Counted from the first letter of the stretch, positions 1-6,475 are shown. The stretch: 8,131 nucleotides of DNA from Candidatus Fermentibacteraceae bacterium (GCA_030596465.1 JAUVJW010000073.1:1-8131), one strand, 5' to 3'. The notes: generated from the sequence alone by a model not told the origin. Translations and numbers: made by a program.

Positions 1-286
1 ATCCGTGGAAAACTTCGATGCGTCCGTGCCTTCAATGGGTCTTTCCATTTCTCAGAACCCGGTGGTTTCCACCGCAATGGTGAACTTCACTCTTCCTTCA
101 CCTGCACAGGTCACTGTTGAAATTCTTGATATCACCGGAAGAATTATCAGCACACCTGTTGACGAAGCGGTTGCCTCCGGCAGTCACTCCATTGTATCGG
201 GTCTTTCCAATGCTCCAGCCGGTCTCTACATGGTCAGACTTACCACAGGCGGCCATACAGAAACTCTCAGAGCTGTAAGACTTTAG
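1..286 (+). CDS. C-terminal end of a protein with a type IX secretion sorting domain (partial, 5' end outside window)
   Basis: This reading frame is open from the left edge and stops at TAG 284-286, so only about the last 95 residues are visible. A GTG at position 5 is probably an internal valine, not a start. The visible part has the layout of the Por/T9SS type A sorting domain. An 'SISQNP' segment comes first, followed by an alternating beta pattern 'MVNFTLPSPAQVTVEILDI', then 'TGRII', an 'SGSHSI' turn and 'APAGLYMVRL', and finally a short basic end 'TLRAVRL'. In this family the domain directs a Sec-exported protein through the type IX system to the cell surface, where the tail is usually removed. 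The classic 'NPFNP' motif is reduced here to 'SQNPV'. The identity of the cargo (protease, adhesin or other) cannot be told. The gene ends just before a strong terminator, so it is the last gene of its transcript. Confidence 0.85.
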   Translation, partial: SVENFDASVPSMGLSISQNPVVSTAMVNFTLPSPAQVTVEILDITGRIISTPVDEAVASGSHSIVSGLSNAPAGLYMVRLTTGGHTETLRAVRL

Positions 287-305
287 CTCTATAAATTACA
301 GAGTC

Positions 306-340
306 AGAGGGGGAGTCTTCGGGTCTCCCCCTCTTTGTTT
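306..340 (+). terminator. Rho-independent terminator with UUCG loop
   Basis: A perfect 10-bp stem pairs 306-315 (AGAGGGGGAG) with 325-334 (CTCCCCCTCT). The loop holds the sequence CTTCGG, a C(UUCG)G tetraloop context, and a T-rich run follows (334-340, TTTGTTT). It lies 20 nt after the stop of the sorting-domain gene and isolates that gene from the kinase downstream. Confidence 0.9.
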
Positions 341-410
341 ATTGTCCCTGCTGTTTACAACGATCCATCTTGTTAGCATCTTCTCTTTTCATGGAACAAA
401 ACTATTTCTC

Positions 411-417
411 GGGGAGG
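411..417 (+). promoter_or_regulatory. Ribosome binding site that decides the kinase start
   Basis: GGGGAGG at 411-417 is a strong Shine-Dalgarno sequence. It directly abuts an ATG at 418, which is too close to use, and lies 6 nt before a second in-frame ATG at 424, which is ideally spaced. This favours 424 over the ATG at 418 and over the far upstream TTG at 370. Confidence 0.8.
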
Positions 418-423
418 ATGTCA

Positions 424-3330
424 ATGAAAGAATCCGATCTGCGTCGGGTATTCAACAGCATGACAGAAGCTTACTACAAAGTGGATTCCACTGGTACGAT
501 TATTGCTGTCAACAAAAGGGCAGTGGAAATGTTCGATTACGATTCAAGAGATGAAATGATTGGTTTGAGCCTGATCCAAGACTTCTTTCCTGATCCTGAA
601 ACTCGCAAAATCTTCCTCAACAGCCTCATGGACGATGGCAGCATGAAGCTGTGTGTCGACAAATTGAAAAGAAAAAATGGCTCAACATTTTTTGCGGAAA
701 CAAATGCCAGGCGCCTTGCGGATGAAAACAGCCAAATTACCGGGATTGAAGGTTTTGTAAGAGATATCACTCAGATAATTAATAACGGAAAAAAAGCAGA
801 CCACCTCACCAACGCTCTTAAAGCTATCAGGCAGGTAGACCATCTCATCACAAAAGAGAAAAATCTTGACAAACTGATTCAGGGCATTTGCGAAGCTCTC
901 ATTTCCAACAGAGGGTATTCTTCCGCCTGGATTGCCCTGTGGGATCAGGAAGGTTCTAAATTCTACAAAACAGCTTTTGCAGGAATCCCCCTGGAAAACA
1001 TGAACCGGTTGAAATCAAGAATTGAATCCGGCAATCTGGTTATCTGCGCTGATCTGGCTCTGGATAAAGGTGGGCTCGTAACGATTAAGGATGTCCAGGA
1101 TAAATGCGGAGATTGCCCGTTACTCGGGCTTGAACCGAACAGCAGACCATTCACAACAACACTGATGGTTGATGGTAAACTCTATGGCCTGGCTTCAGCA
1201 GAACTTCCCATAGAACTAAGCATCTTATCTGATGAACAATCCCTGTTCCAGGAAGTGGCCGATGATGTTGCTTATTCTGTACACAACATTTATCTGGAAG
1301 CTGAAAGACTTAAATCAAGAGAGATAATTGAAAAGACAAACGAAAATCTTGAGGAGGCTCTCAGGGTCGCCGAAAAATCAACCGAGCTGGCAAAAGAGGC
1401 GAGCAGGGCAAAGAGTGAATTTCTTGCCAACATGAGCCACGAGATTCGAACTCCACTTAACGGTGTAATCGGAATGACTGATCTGCTTATGGATACCGAC
1501 CTGACTCCGGAACAGCAGGAATTTGCTGAAACCGTTAAAATCAGTGGAGATGCGCTGCTGACACTGATAAATGACATTCTGGATTTCAGTAAGATAGAAG
1601 CTGGAAAACTGGAGATTGAAATCACCAGTTTTGATCTCAGGTTGCTTCTTGAAGAGGTGGGAGATCTGATGGCTGCCGGGGCTCAACATAAAGGTCTTGA
1701 ATTCATTTCTCTGATTGCCCCTGATATACCAGCTCCTGTAAAAGGTGATCCCGGCAGAATAAGACAAATACTGCTTAACCTTATCGGCAACGCTCTAAAG
1801 TTTACACGGGAAGGAGAAATCAGCATATCGGTTATTCCTGAAAATGAGACAGATACCCATGTTCAACTCAGATTCTCCGTGAGAGATACAGGAATTGGTA
1901 TACCGGCAGACAAGACAAAAAGCATTTTTGAGGCATTCACACAGGCAGATGCTTCCACCACCAGAAAGTACGGAGGTACAGGTCTGGGTCTCTCAATATG
2001 CAAAAGGCTTGTATCCATTATGGGTGGCAAAATAGGCGTTCTCAGCCGAGAGGGATCCGGCTCTGAGTTCTGGTTCACTCTTACCCTTGAGAAACACAAC
2101 AGGCAAACTTCCCGAACCAAAACCAGATCTATTGAGAACACTCGCATTCTTGCCGTTGATGACAACTCAACCAACAGAAGACTTATCTCTCTGCTTCTTG
2201 AGTCCTGGAAATGCAGATACTCAGTTGTTCCTTCCGGAAAAGAAGCTCTTAAAACCCTCAGAGAAGCCTCTCTTGAAAATGATCCCTTCAAGATAGCAGT
2301 TCTTGATATGCAGATGCCGGAAATGGACGGCGAAGAACTTGGCGAAAGAATCCTGAAAGATTGTGAAATAGAATCACCCAGACTTGTGGTTATGTCTTCT
2401 ATCGGAGCCAGAGGAGACGCCGCAAGATTGCATGAACTTGGCTTCTCCGCGTACCTGACAAAACCGGTAAAGCAATCTCAGCTCTTTGATTGCCTTACCA
2501 CAGTTTACGGCCATAATACCGGGAACGAAAAACCTCCTCTTGTTACAAGACACACCCTCAAGGAATCCCAAAAAACAAGAATAAAAATTCTTGTTGCGGA
2601 GGATAATCCAGTGAATCAACTGGTTGCGGTTAAGATTCTGGAGAAACTCGGATACAAAGCTGGTGTCGCGGAAAATGGAGCAGAGGCAGTTGGTGCCCTG
2701 GGAAAGATAGATTACGATATAGTATTTATGGATTGTCAGATGCCTGTGATGGATGGCTATGAGGCATCCAGAACAATCCGATCCGGCGAAGTAAAAGTTC
2801 TGAACAGAGAGGTAATCATTATCGCAATGACAGCCAATGCTCTAAAGGGCGACAAAGAGCTGTGTATTCAGGCAGGTATGGATGACTACATTTCAAAACC
2901 TATCTCTCCAAAAGTTGTATCGGATGTTCTTTTTAGATGGTCCTCGAAAAACTCGGGTAAACGGGAAATAATGATTGAGCCTCTCCTTTCCAATAACACT
3001 TTCAGGAAGGAAAAACTTGACGAAGACTTCGAGAATGATATTGAAACAATCCGGGAATTGATAAGGCTCTTTCTTGTTACCGCGGAAAAAAACCTTCGTG
3101 ATTTATCAGCTGCAATTAAGGAAAACAATCCGGCCGGGGTAAGAATTCTTTCGCACACTCTGAAAGGCTCGGCTCTTAACATCGGTGCGGAAGATTTTGC
3201 CGATGCCTGCGGACGGCTGGAACATCTGGTGTCCAAAGGAGATCTGGCAAACGGCAATATTTTGCGGAACATTATAGAATCTGAATATAAAAAGCTTTTG
3301 ATTCACCTGTCAGAGATTGGATACAGATAA
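424..3330 (+). CDS. Soluble hybrid sensor histidine kinase, PAS-GAF-HisKA-HATPase-REC-REC-HPt
   Basis: The protein has 968 residues. It is a signalling kinase expected to autophosphorylate on His and pass phosphate through internal receiver and HPt domains. A PAS domain covers roughly residues 3-118 and a GAF domain about 131-295. A charged coiled-coil linker (about 295-330) leads to the HisKA H-box 'NMSHEIRTPLNG', with phosphoacceptor His339. The ATPase domain shows the N-box (Asn452, Asn456), G1 'DTGIG' 488-492 and G2 'GGTGLGL' 517-523. Receiver 1 has Asp579-Asp580, phospho-Asp628, Ser658 and Lys680. Receiver 2 has Glu726-Asp727, Asp770, Thr803 and Lys825. A C-terminal HPt domain carries 'SHTLKGSA' with His911. 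All key residues are present, so a full His-Asp-His relay looks functional. There is no signal peptide or membrane segment, so it is cytoplasmic and must sense an internal or diffusible cue. There is no DNA-binding domain, so the output should pass from HPt to a separate regulator not seen here. The gene is monocistronic between two terminators. The ligand is unknown. Confidence 0.95.
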   Translation: MKESDLRRVFNSMTEAYYKVDSTGTIIAVNKRAVEMFDYDSRDEMIGLSLIQDFFPDPETRKIFLNSLMDDGSMKLCVDKLKRKNGSTFFAETNARRLADENSQITGIEGFVRDITQIINNGKKADHLTNALKAIRQVDHLITKEKNLDKLIQGICEALISNRGYSSAWIALWDQEGSKFYKTAFAGIPLENMNRLKSRIESGNLVICADLALDKGGLVTIKDVQDKCGDCPLLGLEPNSRPFTTTLMVDGKLYGLASAELPIELSILSDEQSLFQEVADDVAYSVHNIYLEAERLKSREIIEKTNENLEEALRVAEKSTELAKEASRAKSEFLANMSHEIRTPLNGVIGMTDLLMDTDLTPEQQEFAETVKISGDALLTLINDILDFSKIEAGKLEIEITSFDLRLLLEEVGDLMAAGAQHKGLEFISLIAPDIPAPVKGDPGRIRQILLNLIGNALKFTREGEISISVIPENETDTHVQLRFSVRDTGIGIPADKTKSIFEAFTQADASTTRKYGGTGLGLSICKRLVSIMGGKIGVLSREGSGSEFWFTLTLEKHNRQTSRTKTRSIENTRILAVDDNSTNRRLISLLLESWKCRYSVVPSGKEALKTLREASLENDPFKIAVLDMQMPEMDGEELGERILKDCEIESPRLVVMSSIGARGDAARLHELGFSAYLTKPVKQSQLFDCLTTVYGHNTGNEKPPLVTRHTLKESQKTRIKILVAEDNPVNQLVAVKILEKLGYKAGVAENGAEAVGALGKIDYDIVFMDCQMPVMDGYEASRTIRSGEVKVLNREVIIIAMTANALKGDKELCIQAGMDDYISKPISPKVVSDVLFRWSSKNSGKREIMIEPLLSNNTFRKEKLDEDFENDIETIRELIRLFLVTAEKNLRDLSAAIKENNPAGVRILSHTLKGSALNIGAEDFADACGRLEHLVSKGDLANGNILRNIIESEYKKLLIHLSEIGYR

Positions 3331-3333
3331 TAC

Positions 3334-3360
3334 AAAAGGGGCTTTCGCCCCCATTGCTTT
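3334..3360. terminator. Bidirectional terminator between convergent genes
   Basis: The stem GGGGC (3338-3342) pairs with GCCCC (3347-3351). Read on the minus strand it is GGGGC-GAAA-GCCCC followed at once by TTTTGT, a GNRA-loop terminator well placed 20 nt after the lipoprotein stop. Read on the plus strand it lies 7 nt after the kinase stop, with a weaker T run (ATTGCTTTT). It probably serves both genes and is stronger in the minus direction. Confidence 0.75.
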
Positions 3361-3371
3361 TCCAGTTCCTG

Positions 3372-3824
3372 TTATAGACCTTGAGAAATGAAGCTTGAAA
3401 TCATTGGGAGAAATTCTTCGGGTGAACCCATCACTCCGGTTATGCGATCAATCTCCGTTCCGCTGGCATCTGTCAGCAGCAGAGTCGGGATGCTCTGGGC
3501 ACGATACCGCTGGGCAAGCTGAGGATTGTTGTCAACGTTAATTTTGAGAAGAATACACTGTGACAGAACTTCCTTGTAGTCTCCTCTTGAAAAGTAATCT
3601 TCCGAAAGCATTACGCAGGGACGACACCAATCTGCATACAGGTCAATAAACACTGGTTTTCCTGTTTCCTCCGCAAGAGCCAGAGCGGCAGGAAGGTCAT
3701 CGTGAATCCATTCCACATTAACAGTTGATTCTTCGTTTGTTACCGCCTCGGCAGCCTGAGCCTCCTCCGACGCTCCACATGCTCCCAGAATCAGAGTAAG
3801 AGTAAGGGGTATCAAATATTTCAT
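3372..3824 (-). CDS. Thioredoxin-fold lipoprotein with a WCRPC active site
   Basis: The protein has 150 residues. An N-terminal signal with the lipobox LGAC (residues 13-16) puts the lipidated cysteine at Cys16. An acidic, alanine-rich linker follows (about 17-36), then a thioredoxin-like domain. The active site is 'YADWCRPC', with Cys67 and Cys70, after a 'GKPVFIDLYADWC' strand. The cis-proline is Pro113 in 'SIPTLLL'. It resembles the Thioredoxin_7/DsbD C-terminal group and is expected to be a membrane-anchored periplasmic thiol reductase or disulfide-exchange protein. Residues 17-18 after the lipid cysteine are Gly-Ala, not Asp, which under the enterobacterial Lol rule would allow outer-membrane sorting; that rule may not hold in this lineage. 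The start ATG is preceded by AGGAG (complement of 3831-3835) at a 6-nt spacing. It is a single-gene unit convergent with the kinase. An electron donor such as DsbD/CcdA is not in the window, so its redox direction is unknown. Confidence 0.9.
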   Translation of the reverse strand: MKYLIPLTLTLILGACGASEEAQAAEAVTNEESTVNVEWIHDDLPAALALAEETGKPVFIDLYADWCRPCVMLSEDYFSRGDYKEVLSQCILLKINVDNNPQLAQRYRAQSIPTLLLTDASGTEIDRITGVMGSPEEFLPMISSFISQGL

Positions 3825-3902
3825 TAGGTTCTCCTTTCATGTGTTTGTTTTGATTGTTATGGAATATACAAACTTTTCTCTTTTTTGTTCCCTGGAGGAA
3901 AA
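3825..3902. promoter_or_regulatory. Divergent intergenic region between lipoprotein and Nudix genes
   Basis: This 78-bp AT-rich gap must hold the start signals of both divergent genes. The two ribosome sites are clear: CTCCT at 3831-3835 (minus-strand AGGAG) and GGAGG at 3894-3898 (plus). A TATACA hexamer at 3865-3870, which reads TGTATA on the other strand, is a possible -10 element. No convincing -35 partner at 16-18 nt was found in either direction, so promoter positions are not assigned. Confidence 0.4.
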
Positions 3903-4325
3903 ATGAGCCCTGAAACACCCCGGATTACCGTTGATGCCATAATTGAAATGAATGGCGGAATTGTGTTGATTGAAAGAAAATACCCACCGCTCGGCTGGGC
4001 AATTCCCGGTGGTTTTGTCGATCCCGGAGAGAGCCTTTTTGAAGCCGTGAAACGGGAAGCTCTTGAGGAAACCTCTCTGAAAATTGAAGTACTTGATCTC
4101 TTCCATGTGTATTCAAAACCATGGAGAGATCCAAGAGGAGACACGGTGAGCGCGGTTTACTGGTGCAAAGCCGCTGGAAAGCCTGTTGGAGGAGATGATG
4201 CCGCAAAGGCGGTTGTATTCTTTGAGAATAATCTACCCGACAAAATTGCCTTTGATCACAGTGAGATTCTTCAGCATTTCTTCCACTGGAGAAAAACAGG
4301 TATTGCTCCGGCACTTGATCTGTAA
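3903..4325 (+). CDS. Nudix hydrolase, ADP-ribose pyrophosphatase-like
   Basis: The protein has 140 residues. The Nudix box runs from Gly37 to Leu59 and fits G-x5-E-x7-REUxEExGU, with Glu43, Arg51, Glu52, Glu55 and Glu56 for Mg2+ binding. The one deviation is Ser58 where Gly is usual. The sequence before it, 'LIERKYPPLGWAIPGGFVD', and the later 'SKPWRDPRGDT' and 'GDDAAKA' segments match the short ADP-ribose pyrophosphatase/NUDT group seen in archaea and bacteria. The likely reaction is hydrolysis of ADP-ribose (or a related nucleoside diphosphate derivative) to AMP and ribose 5-phosphate in the cytoplasm. The chosen ATG at 3903 has GGAGG at 3894-3898 with a 4-nt spacer; an in-frame TTG at 3885 lies upstream of that site and is rejected. 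The gene is alone on its strand and converges on the PRPP synthetase gene, whose substrate is ribose 5-phosphate. The exact substrate is not certain from sequence. Confidence 0.9.
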   Translation: MSPETPRITVDAIIEMNGGIVLIERKYPPLGWAIPGGFVDPGESLFEAVKREALEETSLKIEVLDLFHVYSKPWRDPRGDTVSAVYWCKAAGKPVGGDDAAKAVVFFENNLPDKIAFDHSEILQHFFHWRKTGIAPALDL

Positions 4326-4339
4326 GAGGAGAATGAGGC

Positions 4340-4371
4340 GGGACATTCCATGTATGTGGAATGCCCCTTTT
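4340..4371 (+). terminator. Rho-independent terminator after the Nudix gene
   Basis: The stem arms are 4340-4351 (GGGACATTCCAT) and 4356-4367 (GTGGAATGCCCC). They pair with a single internal A-C mismatch and a closing T-G wobble, leave a 4-nt loop (GTAT), and are followed by TTTT (4368-4371). The hairpin sits 14 nt after the Nudix stop. On the minus strand the same hairpin follows the PRPP synthetase stop but is not trailed by a T run, so it is a poorer terminator in that direction. Confidence 0.8.
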
Positions 4372-4373
4372 CG

Positions 4374-5408
4374 TTATAGATAGAGAGAGCTGAGACTGCG
4401 ACCTTCGTTGATTCTTCTGATAGCCTCAGCAAATACATGGGCAACAGACAGGGTTTCAATTTTGTCAACAGAGCCGCCGCTTACCCGCTCGGCTTTTTCT
4501 CTGTTGAATTCCACAGTATCCGTTATATACAGTTTTGTAATAGGGCTGTCCTGTATGCGTTTCACTGCCTTACCGCTTAAAATTGGATGAGTAATAAAAG
4601 CATAAATGTCCTTTGCTCCTCTGGCTGCTACGGTTTCAGCGCAAAGGATCAGGCTTCTTCCGCTGAGGATCTCATCATCTGCCATGAGTACTGTTCTGTC
4701 AGACAGATCGTCCAACCCCTCAACTGTTCTCACAAGGGGATTCTCGGAATCATCCACGCGCATTTTCTTTACATAACCTGTTGTAACATCAGGAGTGCCT
4801 CCCGCGTCCAGAATACCCTTGGCTGTATGTAACGCGAGAAAGTCATTGTCCAGAATACTTCCGGAATCGGGAGCGACAAAAGCCAGTTTTTCTTTCCCCA
4901 TTCCAAGGATCTTTCTTATGAACACTGTATTCGCATGGAGTTGATCAACAGGAATGTTACTGAATCCCTGGCTCTGCGGAGAGTGAAGGGTCATCGCAAG
5001 AACTCTGTCTGTTCTGACTGCCTCGAGCAGTTCGAAGATCATCTTGGATGTAATGGCGATTCTGGGCTTATCCTTTTTGTCACTTCTTGCGTAAGGAAAG
5101 TACGGGGTTACTGCTGTTATTCTACCTGCGCTGTCTTTCAAGGCACTGATCATCTGCAATAGCTCCAGAATATCTCCTGACACGGTTCTGTAGGCATCGG
5201 TACTGTCCTGAAACACTGATCTCTCCCCGGACTGAATAATGAACAAATCCTTCTCTCTGACTGTTCCTCCGGGGAAATTAACCATCATGTTCCCATTTGA
5301 AAAATCATGAAATTCCACAGGCTCAGGTTCAATTCCGAGAATCTCGCAGATGTCGCCAGCAAGCTTGGTACTGGCTCTTCCAGAACAGATTGCTATGCTT
5401 CCGTACAT
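4374..5408 (-). CDS. prs: Ribose-phosphate pyrophosphokinase (PRPP synthetase), divergent form
   Basis: The protein has 344 residues, against about 310-320 for typical bacterial enzymes. The family makes PRPP from ribose 5-phosphate and ATP for nucleotide, histidine and tryptophan synthesis. Visible landmarks are an N-terminal 'AICSGRASTKLAGDICEILG' segment, the 'FHDFSNGN' stretch, 'DLFIIQSGE' (54-62), the ATP-site segment 'PYFPYARSDKK' (102-112), 'LHSPQSQGF' (141-149) and 'APDSG' (179-183). A flexible-loop 'KKMR' (214-217) and the ribose-5-phosphate/PRPP loop 'VLMADDEILSGRS' (240-252) follow. The last departs from the usual DD-x-x-x-TGGT form, with Ser249-Gly250-Arg251-Ser252 replacing TGGT. 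The fold is clear but the protein is a distant branch, so a related diphosphotransferase role is possible. The ATG at 5408 follows a G-rich site (complement of 5413-5418) with a 4-nt spacer. It is the second gene of a pair with the secreted protein 19 nt upstream and is convergent with the Nudix gene. Confidence 0.88.
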   Translation of the reverse strand: MYGSIAICSGRASTKLAGDICEILGIEPEPVEFHDFSNGNMMVNFPGGTVREKDLFIIQSGERSVFQDSTDAYRTVSGDILELLQMISALKDSAGRITAVTPYFPYARSDKKDKPRIAITSKMIFELLEAVRTDRVLAMTLHSPQSQGFSNIPVDQLHANTVFIRKILGMGKEKLAFVAPDSGSILDNDFLALHTAKGILDAGGTPDVTTGYVKKMRVDDSENPLVRTVEGLDDLSDRTVLMADDEILSGRSLILCAETVAARGAKDIYAFITHPILSGKAVKRIQDSPITKLYITDTVEFNREKAERVSGGSVDKIETLSVAHVFAEAIRRINEGRSLSSLYL

Positions 5409-5427
5409 CCTGCCCCCCAGGTTTATG

Positions 5428-5892
5428 CTACTGGTTTAACGCTGCAAGCTCCGCGGCTGTTTCATCGATTGTGCCGAATATAACCTGAAGCATTGCTGCG
5501 AAAGCCTCAATACCTACACCGTTCTCGGTAGAGAATGTATAGGTGCAGATTACTTCTCCTGTTGTGAGATCATGCTCAAATTTTACAAAGGGGTAGGTAG
5601 CGTTAAGCTCAGCAAGTTTCGCGAAAGCGGCTGCCCGACCCGCACCCGATGCAGGAACAAGACCGGGTGTAGGACCAGCCATAAAACATGCTTCCATTGG
5701 GGCATTTACTTCAATGTAGAAAATGGGAAAAGACTCACCGCTGAGAGAATCCTGCGCTAAAAGCCAGAAAGTACCTTCCTCTTCTTCGTAGGCTGCACCG
5801 AGTTGATCAAGGTAACTGGCTACTGTAGTTGTGGATAGAGCGGCAAATGAAATGGTGGCAATGGCAAGTACTAAAAGAATCGTGGTCTTCAT
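5428..5892 (-). CDS. Small secreted protein, possibly YbjN-like
   Basis: The protein has 154 residues. It starts with a Sec signal peptide: Met-Lys-Thr-Thr, a hydrophobic core 'ILLVLAIATISFA', and a likely cleavage near 'SFA-ALS'. The mature part is acidic and has no membrane segment. The order of elements is an N-terminal helix 'YLDQLGAAYEEEE', beta strands around 'GTFWLLAQDS' and 'FPIFYIEVNA', then 'FAKLAELNATYPFVKFEHD'. After this come 'TGEVICTYTF' and a C-terminal helix pair with 'EAFAAMLQVIFGTIDE'. This order (L-N..-Y-x-F-x-K-F, a beta hairpin, then a helix carrying repeated Ala/Leu) resembles the YbjN/type III chaperone-like family. That match is by pattern only and needs a profile search. 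The start is well supported: GGAGG (complement of 5898-5902) lies 5 nt before the ATG. The gene is first in a minus-strand unit, 19 nt ahead of prs. Its function is unknown and a periplasmic location is inferred. Confidence 0.8.
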   Translation of the reverse strand: MKTTILLVLAIATISFAALSTTTVASYLDQLGAAYEEEEGTFWLLAQDSLSGESFPIFYIEVNAPMEACFMAGPTPGLVPASGAGRAAAFAKLAELNATYPFVKFEHDLTTGEVICTYTFSTENGVGIEAFAAMLQVIFGTIDETAAELAALNQ

Positions 5893-5989
5893 GAAATCCT
5901 CCGTCAGTGGGTTATTATTAATAGTGGATGTTCTGCGTACCCTTTAATATGTTTCCCTTTCCCTTTTTTGGGAAGTGCTGTGCTGAATC

Positions 5990-6018
5990 TTTACAAAAGC
6001 ACCCCATTGTTCTAGATT
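5990..6018 (+). promoter_or_regulatory. Candidate sigma-70-type promoter of the methylmalonyl-CoA operon
   Basis: A TTTACA at 5990-5995 (5 of 6 match to TTGACA) and a TAGATT at 6013-6018 (4 of 6 match to TATAAT) are separated by exactly 17 nt. They lie 50 nt before the mutase subunit ATG, leaving a leader of about 40 nt. No start site is known, so this is a sequence match only. The rest of the 175-bp divergent gap (5893-6067) has AT-rich stretches that may hold the promoter of the minus-strand pair; no clear hexamer pair was found there. Confidence 0.45.
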
Positions 6019-6067
6019 TGGGTATTCTTTTGTCATGTAAATACATACTCGCTTCTATGGAGGCAAA

Positions 6068-6469
6068 ATGGATCGTAAAATCAGAGTATTGATAGGCAAA
6101 CCCGGCCTTGACGGCCACGACAGAGGGGCAAAGTATATAGCCCGTGCCCTTAGGGATGCCGGTATGGAAGTGGTGTACACAGGCATTCGCCAGACACCTG
6201 AATCCATTGCGGATGCCGCAATACAAGAAGATGTTGATTTCGTGGGCATCTCCCTTCTCTCCGGTGCTCATAATCATCTGTTCCCGGAAGTTGCAAGATT
6301 CCTCCGTGAGAAAGACGCTTCAGACATTATTCTATTCGGTGGTGGCGTCATTCCGGAAGAAGACATTCCAGGCCTGAAAGAAGCTGGTTATGCCGCCATA
6401 TTCACCCCCGGAACTCCTGCTGCGGACGTCGTTGAATTTATCAACCTTCGCATGGAGAAAAGGCAATAA
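6068..6469 (+). CDS. mcmA2: Methylmalonyl-CoA mutase, stand-alone cobalamin-binding (small) subunit
   Basis: The protein has 133 residues and is a complete B12-binding domain without the catalytic TIM barrel. The cobalamin motif D-x-H-x-x-G is seen as Asp15, His17 and Gly20 in 'GKPGLDGHDRGAK'; His17 would be the lower axial cobalt ligand. The other two signatures are 'SLLSGAHNH' (62-70, the S-x-L motif) and 'FGGGVIP' (90-96, the GG motif). In split mutases this subunit pairs with a separate large subunit to convert (R)-methylmalonyl-CoA and succinyl-CoA into each other. The length matches known small subunits of archaeal-type split enzymes. The ATG has GGAGG at 6059-6063 with a 4-nt spacer. 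It is the first gene of the operon and lies 6 nt before meaB. A large subunit is not seen in the window, so it must be encoded elsewhere. Other B12 mutases (for example isobutyryl-CoA mutase) also use such subunits, but the epimerase and carboxyltransferase neighbours favour methylmalonyl-CoA. Confidence 0.93.
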   Translation: MDRKIRVLIGKPGLDGHDRGAKYIARALRDAGMEVVYTGIRQTPESIADAAIQEDVDFVGISLLSGAHNHLFPEVARFLREKDASDIILFGGGVIPEEDIPGLKEAGYAAIFTPGTPAADVVEFINLRMEKRQ

Positions 6470-6475
6470 CTCCGA

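Noticed and set aside
354..382. Possible kinase promoter TTTACA (354-359) with CATCTT (377-382)
   Set aside because: The -35 hexamer is good but the -10 at 17-nt spacing matches only 3 of 6 positions, so it was not listed as a feature.
370..423. Upstream in-frame TTG (370) and ATG (391, 418) as starts of the kinase
   Set aside because: The strong GGGGAGG at 411-417 lies inside this extension and is spaced correctly only for the ATG at 424; the extra residues show no domain similarity.
1290..1767. Two open frames on the minus strand of 111 and 129 codons
   Set aside because: They lie wholly inside the kinase gene, show no recognisable domain, and are antisense shadows.
3885..3902. TTG start 18 nt upstream for the Nudix gene
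   Set aside because: It would lie upstream of the clear GGAGG at 3894-3898, which matches the ATG at 3903.
5959..5974. Hairpin TTCCC-(T6)-GGGAA in the divergent gap
   Set aside because: Only a 5-bp stem with a T-rich loop and no T run on either side; too weak to call a terminator or operator.
5918..6277. Minus-strand open frame of 119 codons over the promoter and mutase subunit gene
   Set aside because: It overlaps the well-supported B12-binding gene, has no recognisable family and no good ribosome site was seen; treated as a shadow.
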